A DNA stretch of 64,000 nt from contig NZ_CP107567.1 in assembly GCF_025854275.1 (NCBI RefSeq), positions 5,022,001 to 5,086,000 of the forward strand, written 5' to 3'. Source of the DNA: Streptomyces peucetius (GTDB lineage: Bacteria; Actinomycetota; Actinomycetes; Streptomycetales; Streptomycetaceae). The notes under the pieces are model-generated. The model searched no databases. It was given only the letters and a program-made list of their open reading frames with translations, and was not told the DNA's origin. Below, one piece after another: positions 61,030 to 64,000 of the stretch (its first letter is position 1; the number at the start of each line of letters is the position of its first letter). The translations under genes and the position numbers were made by a program.

Positions 61030-62196
61030 TCAGGCGTGCGGTCCCACCGCCACCCGGCCCACGGTGAGCTCGGCCCGGCCCTCGAGCGCTTCCGCGACCC
61101 GGCCGACCTCGGCGGCCAGCTCGGTCCGGGCCCTTACGGAGTCGAGGGCGGTGCCGATCGGTTCCACCGTCACTGTGATGCGTCCGCCCGAGCGGCGCTG
61201 GTGCCAGACGCCGGCGACGGTCCCGTCCACCAGTACCACCGGGAAGTTCCCCGCCTGGCCGCCGCCCAGGGCCCGGCCGTACGCGTCGCCGGCGAAGAGC
61301 CGTTCGCGGGGCCGGCAGGCGATCACGTATGCGTCGAAGTAGGCGAGGAGGCGAACGCCGGGCGGCGGGGCGGCATCCGGGAAGGCGCCGTCGCCGGAGG
61401 CGACCCAGGCCGCCGTACCGTCGAAGGCGACCTCCTCGATACGGCCGGCGGCCGCCAGGTCCTTGAACACCCCGCCCGCCCATGCCTTCGGCGCCGCCAG
61501 CCACTGGGCGAAGTGCGCGGGCGTGGCGGGGCCGTAAGCGTGCAGGTATTGCCGTACGAGGGCCTCGACCGCGGGACGCCCGTCCATCGGCGTGACGCCG
61601 GGGCCGGTGTACGTGACCTTGCGGCCGCGGTTCGGGCCGAACGCGAGGGCGCCGCGGTGGGCTGCCGTGTGGGCGGCCTGCCGCCAGCGCGGCCACTTGT
61701 CCTGGAAGGCCTCCATGACCCGGTCGCCGGCCCACGGGCCCGTGCGGTCGACGATCGCGTCCGTCAGCTCGTCGACGGTCAGCGGCTCGCCGGCCAAGGC
61801 GTCACGGATGGCCGCGACGACCTCGTCCGTCTGCTCCGGCGTCATCCGTACGTCCTCCCGCCACGGGTTCGGCCCGGCGGGGACCGAGGACAGGGCGCCC
61901 GTCCACATCGGAAGATCCGCCGTGGGCAGCAGATGGACGGTGCCACGGGGGCCGTACGTCTTGGTCAGGGCCCGGTCCGCCCACAGTGCCTCGCGTAGGT
62001 CCGTCCGGGTCGTACCGGCCGGCAGCCGCAGCGCGACCGACAGTTCCGCCGCGGACAGCACCTGCGCGTGGGCACCGAGCATCGCCCCGGCGACCTGGGC
62101 GGGGGAGTCGAGGTCCGGGGCCTTCGGGGCCGTCAGGCCCTGGCGGGCCAGTCGTCGGGCGTTCGCCCGTGTCCACGTCACGTCGGTCGTCGCCAT
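61030..62196 (-). CDS. Winged-helix DNA-binding domain protein (HTH_42 family)
   Basis: 388 residues, ATG 62196. Family blocks: TWTRANARRLARQGLTAPKA, SPAQVAGAMLGAHAQVLSAA, LWADRALTKTYGPRGTVHLL, WRQAAHTAAHRGALAFGPNR, LVRQYLHAYGPATPAHFAQW, and a C-terminal FPVVLVDGTVAGVWHQRRSG. The tandem winged helices match the YcaQ/AlkX-type DNA glycosylase superfamily. A catalytic QxQ/QxD motif as in AlkX/YcaQ is not evident at the expected place (AHAQVLS), so glycosylase activity is uncertain. Confidence 0.85.
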   Translation of the reverse strand: MATTDVTWTRANARRLARQGLTAPKAPDLDSPAQVAGAMLGAHAQVLSAAELSVALRLPAGTTRTDLREALWADRALTKTYGPRGTVHLLPTADLPMWTGALSSVPAGPNPWREDVRMTPEQTDEVVAAIRDALAGEPLTVDELTDAIVDRTGPWAGDRVMEAFQDKWPRWRQAAHTAAHRGALAFGPNRGRKVTYTGPGVTPMDGRPAVEALVRQYLHAYGPATPAHFAQWLAAPKAWAGGVFKDLAAAGRIEEVAFDGTAAWVASGDGAFPDAAPPPGVRLLAYFDAYVIACRPRERLFAGDAYGRALGGGQAGNFPVVLVDGTVAGVWHQRRSGGRITVTVEPIGTALDSVRARTELAAEVGRVAEALEGRAELTVGRVAVGPHA

Positions 62197-62348
62197 GGGA
62201 GGGAAGGTAGGGGCTAGGTCAGCAGTTGACCGCTATGAGCAAAGCGGTGCCGGGATCGGGCATTTGACGGAGCGTCACTGCGTTCGTCAACGTTGCGCCT
62301 CGTGCTCCGCGTCCCCCGTGGGGGTACGACTCCCGGGCATCGGGCCCG
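62197..62348. other. Intergenic region, no gene seen
   Basis: Between the winged-helix gene and the small ORF at 62349. It presumably holds both promoters. No clear elements. Confidence 0.4.
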
Positions 62349-62510
62349 GTGCCGCACCGTCCCTCGTGCCTCGACGACGAATTCGACGGCGACTTCCGGC
62401 ATGGCGTGGCACTCGCCACCGCTTACGAAGGGTTATGGTGGAAACCCCCCCTCGGGCCGGTCCGTATCCCCCCCACGGACCGGCCCGTTTTCTTTTCCCC
62501 GCCTGCGTAG
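62349..62510 (+). CDS. Small conserved-looking ORF (53 aa) with a TTA codon
   Basis: From GTG 62349 it encodes VPHRPSCLDDEFDGDFRHGV, ALATAYEGLWWKPPLGPVRI and PPTDRPVFFSPPA. Third positions are mostly G/C and the composition (DDEFDGDF, GVALATAYEGLWW) looks like a real protein rather than a shadow frame. Leu29 is encoded by TTA (62433-62435), suggesting bldA control if it is expressed. A perfect terminator lies inside its last ~18 codons. The frame is open upstream to 62268 but without another start. No strong ribosome-binding site. Confidence 0.5.
   Translation: MPHRPSCLDDEFDGDFRHGVALATAYEGLWWKPPLGPVRIPPTDRPVFFSPPA
62453..62496. terminator. Strong intrinsic terminator with T tract
   Basis: Perfect 13-bp inverted repeat (62453-62465 and 62475-62487), 9-base loop, followed by TTTTCTTTT, the most canonical terminator of the window on the plus strand. 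It overlaps the 3' end of the small ORF; on the other strand it follows the aldo/keto reductase stop. Confidence 0.9.
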
Positions 62511-62520
62511 CGGGGGAGGG

Positions 62521-63558
62521 TCAGCTGCGGCCGGCCCAGATGTTGGTGCCCTGCGTGTCCACGGCGAAGGTGTCGATCTCCTCCAGCTCCGCGTCCGTGA
62601 GCGGCGGCCCGGCCAGCGCCCCGACGTTCTCCTCCAGCTGCTGCACGCTCGACGCGCCGATCAGCGCCGACGTCATCCGCGGGTCGCGCAGCACCCACGC
62701 GATCGCGAGTTGCGCCAGCGACTGACTGCGGCGCGCGGCGATGTCGCCGAGACCGCGCAGCCGGCGCAGCACCTCGTCGGAGAGCAGGTTCGGGTCGAGC
62801 GATTTGCCCTGCGTGGCGCGCGAACCCTCGGGGATGCCCTTCAGATATTTGTTTGTGAGCAGGCCCTGTGCCAGCGGCACGAAGGAGATGCAGCCCATAC
62901 CGGCGTTCTCCAGCGTGTCGAGGAGGCCGTCGTTCTCGATCCAGCGGTTGATCATCGAGTAGGAGGGCTGGTGGATGAGGGCGGGGACGCCCATCTCCTT
63001 CAGCAGCAGGGCCGCCTGCTCGGTCTGCTCCGCGTTGTAGGAGGACACGCCCACGTACAGCGCCTTGCCCTGCTGGACCGCGGATGCGAGCGCTCCCATC
63101 GTCTCCTCGAGCGGAGTGTGGGGGTCGAAGCGGTGCGAGTAGAAAATGTCGACGTAGTCGAGCCCCATGCGCTTCAGGGACGCGTCAAGGGAGGAGAGCA
63201 GGTACTTCCGCGAGCCCCACTCGCCGTACGGGCCGGGGTGCATCAGATAGCCGGCCTTGGTCGAGACGATCAGCTCGTCCCGGTACGGGGCGAAGTCCTG
63301 CGCGAAGATCTTGCCGAAGTTCAGCTCGGCGGACCCGGGCGGCGGTCCGTAGTTGTTCGCCAGGTCGAAGTGGGTCACCCCCAGGTCGAAGGCGCGGCGC
63401 AGGATCGCCCGCTGGGAGACGAGGCTCCGGTCGTCGCCGAAGTTGTGCCAGAGGCCGAGCGAGAGCGCCGGCAATTTGAGGCCGGAGCGGCCGGAGCGGC
63501 GGTACTCCATGGCCTCGTAGCGGTCGCCGGCAGCCAGGTAGTAAGGGGAATCAGTCAC
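62521..63558 (-). CDS. Aldo/keto reductase (YghZ / L-glyceraldehyde-3-phosphate reductase-like)
   Basis: 345 residues from GTG 63558, preceded by AAGGAGAGAAGC. AKR fold: AMEYRRSGRSGLKLPALSLG, VTHFDLANNYGPPPGSAELN (catalytic Asp and Tyr), DELIVSTKAGYLMHPGPYGE (catalytic Lys), YVDIFYSHRFDPHTPLEETM (His), VGVSSYNAEQ, and the NADPH region TSALIGASSVQQLEENVGAL. The GEWGSRKYLLSSLDASLKRM pattern is that of the AKR14/YghZ group. Reduces aldehydes such as glyceraldehyde phosphate or methylglyoxal. Confidence 0.93.
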   Translation of the reverse strand: MTDSPYYLAAGDRYEAMEYRRSGRSGLKLPALSLGLWHNFGDDRSLVSQRAILRRAFDLGVTHFDLANNYGPPPGSAELNFGKIFAQDFAPYRDELIVSTKAGYLMHPGPYGEWGSRKYLLSSLDASLKRMGLDYVDIFYSHRFDPHTPLEETMGALASAVQQGKALYVGVSSYNAEQTEQAALLLKEMGVPALIHQPSYSMINRWIENDGLLDTLENAGMGCISFVPLAQGLLTNKYLKGIPEGSRATQGKSLDPNLLSDEVLRRLRGLGDIAARRSQSLAQLAIAWVLRDPRMTSALIGASSVQQLEENVGALAGPPLTDAELEEIDTFAVDTQGTNIWAGRS

Positions 63559-63667
63559 GCTTCTCTCCTTATCACGGACTTGTGACACACCGGGTTGGGC
63601 CGCTGTGACCGGGCCGCAGTACTGTTGCGGCTTCGGGGGACTGCCGCACGGAGGGGTGTTAAGAACA

Positions 63668-64000
63668 GTGAACCTGCGCGACCTGGTGTACGGGCTCTAC
63701 GCACGCCGGGTGGAAGGCCGCCTCGACCACGCCCAGGTGCCCAAGCACATCGGTGTGATCCTCGACGGCAACCGCCGCTGGGCCAAGGCGTCGGGTGGTA
63801 CGGCCGCACAGGGACACCAGGCCGGTGCCGACAAGATCTCCGAGCTGCTGGGCTGGTGCGCGGAGACGGACGTCGAGGTCGTCACGCTCTGGCTCCTCTC
63901 CACGGATAATTTCGACCGGCCGGCGGAAGAGCTCACCCCGCTTCTCGGCATCATCGAGAACACGGTGCGCAACCTGGCGGCCGACGGGCGCTGGCGCGTG
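63668..64000 (+). CDS. uppS: Isoprenyl transferase (cis-prenyl diphosphate synthase), N-terminal part
   Basis: From GTG 63668 the frame is open to the window edge (111 codons visible). VPKHIGVILDGNRRWAKASG is the UppS region I signature with the catalytic Asp, followed by GHQAGADKISELLGWCAETD, VEVVTLWLLSTDNFDRPAEE (region III). An N-terminal extension (NLRDLVYGLYARRVEGRLDH) is typical of actinobacterial members. The enzyme condenses IPP in Z-configuration to make the polyprenyl carrier for cell-wall synthesis, or a shorter chain. C-terminal half, including the dimer region, lies beyond the window. Confidence 0.93.
   Translation, partial: MNLRDLVYGLYARRVEGRLDHAQVPKHIGVILDGNRRWAKASGGTAAQGHQAGADKISELLGWCAETDVEVVTLWLLSTDNFDRPAEELTPLLGIIENTVRNLAADGRWRV

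Noticed and set aside
62349..62510. trp-type leader peptide with attenuator
   Set aside because: Only two Trp codons are present and no biosynthetic gene follows on the same strand; the next plus-strand gene is uppS over 1 kb away.
1..64000. CRISPR arrays, tRNA and rRNA genes
   Set aside because: No regularly spaced identical repeats with unique spacers and no cloverleaf or rRNA-like segments were seen by eye.

Overview
The window is about 71% G+C with strong third-position GC bias, and it carries chaplins, a rodlin, mycothiol metabolism (mca), GTP-dependent PEP carboxykinase, a Tad/Flp pilus locus and an actinobacterial NB-ARC/TPR protein. This is a Streptomyces chromosome or a very close relative. 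Both ends cut genes: the mca 3' end at the left and an undecaprenyl-diphosphate-synthase-type gene at the right. I saw no tRNA, rRNA or CRISPR array.

Layout. 0-6.7 kb: mca tail, a small membrane protein, a cupin, a large NB-ARC/TPR protein and a thioredoxin-fold DUF255 protein. 6.8-13.5 kb: a tight four-gene operon (processive GT2, lipid-linked-sugar GT, GT2-GtrA fusion, secreted radical copper oxidase) resembling a second CslA/GlxA-type extracellular glycan system, whose first gene has an early TTA codon. 13.6-14.6 kb: a wrecked kinase/solute-binding-protein fusion. 14.7-23.5 kb: a secreted NlpC/P60 protein, a TetR-MFS efflux pair with a clear operator, hemolysin III, PEPCK, a small conserved protein and an aminotransferase. 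24-31 kb: an aerial-hypha surface region (Cys-free chaplin, rodlin, VKOR, truncated second rodlin, secreted small protein, Cys-containing chaplin) invaded by an IS110-family element whose bridge RNA can be read by eye. 31-35.2 kb: TPR plus GT2-methyltransferase operon, divergent cold-shock-like pair, collagen-like secreted protein, then rmlA and IS5 relics. 35.2-42.5 kb: a divergent D-amino-acid/sugar-acid catabolic locus (D-aminoacylase, PLP D-amino acid enzyme / PfkB kinase, IclR regulator, RidA, GntP permease). 42.5-49 kb: hypothetical proteins, M14 carboxypeptidase, Nramp-like transporter, GH18 chitinase with chitinase-type operator repeats. 49.2-61 kb: a complete tad pilus locus (cpaB, cpaE, two tadE-like, cpaF, tadB, tadC, flp, tadG-like, a lipoprotein, an OmpA-like protein and a prepilin peptidase). 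61-64 kb: winged-helix protein, a small ORF overlapping a strong terminator, aldo/keto reductase and the uppS start.

The most notable observation is the IS110 element at about 25.91-27.35 kb. Its left non-coding end encodes two hairpin loops whose guide segments match the reconstructed target and the element's own ends. Joining its ends would create a TTGACA-N17-TACGTT promoter. It sits exactly on the stop codon of the truncated rodlin and supplies a replacement stop.
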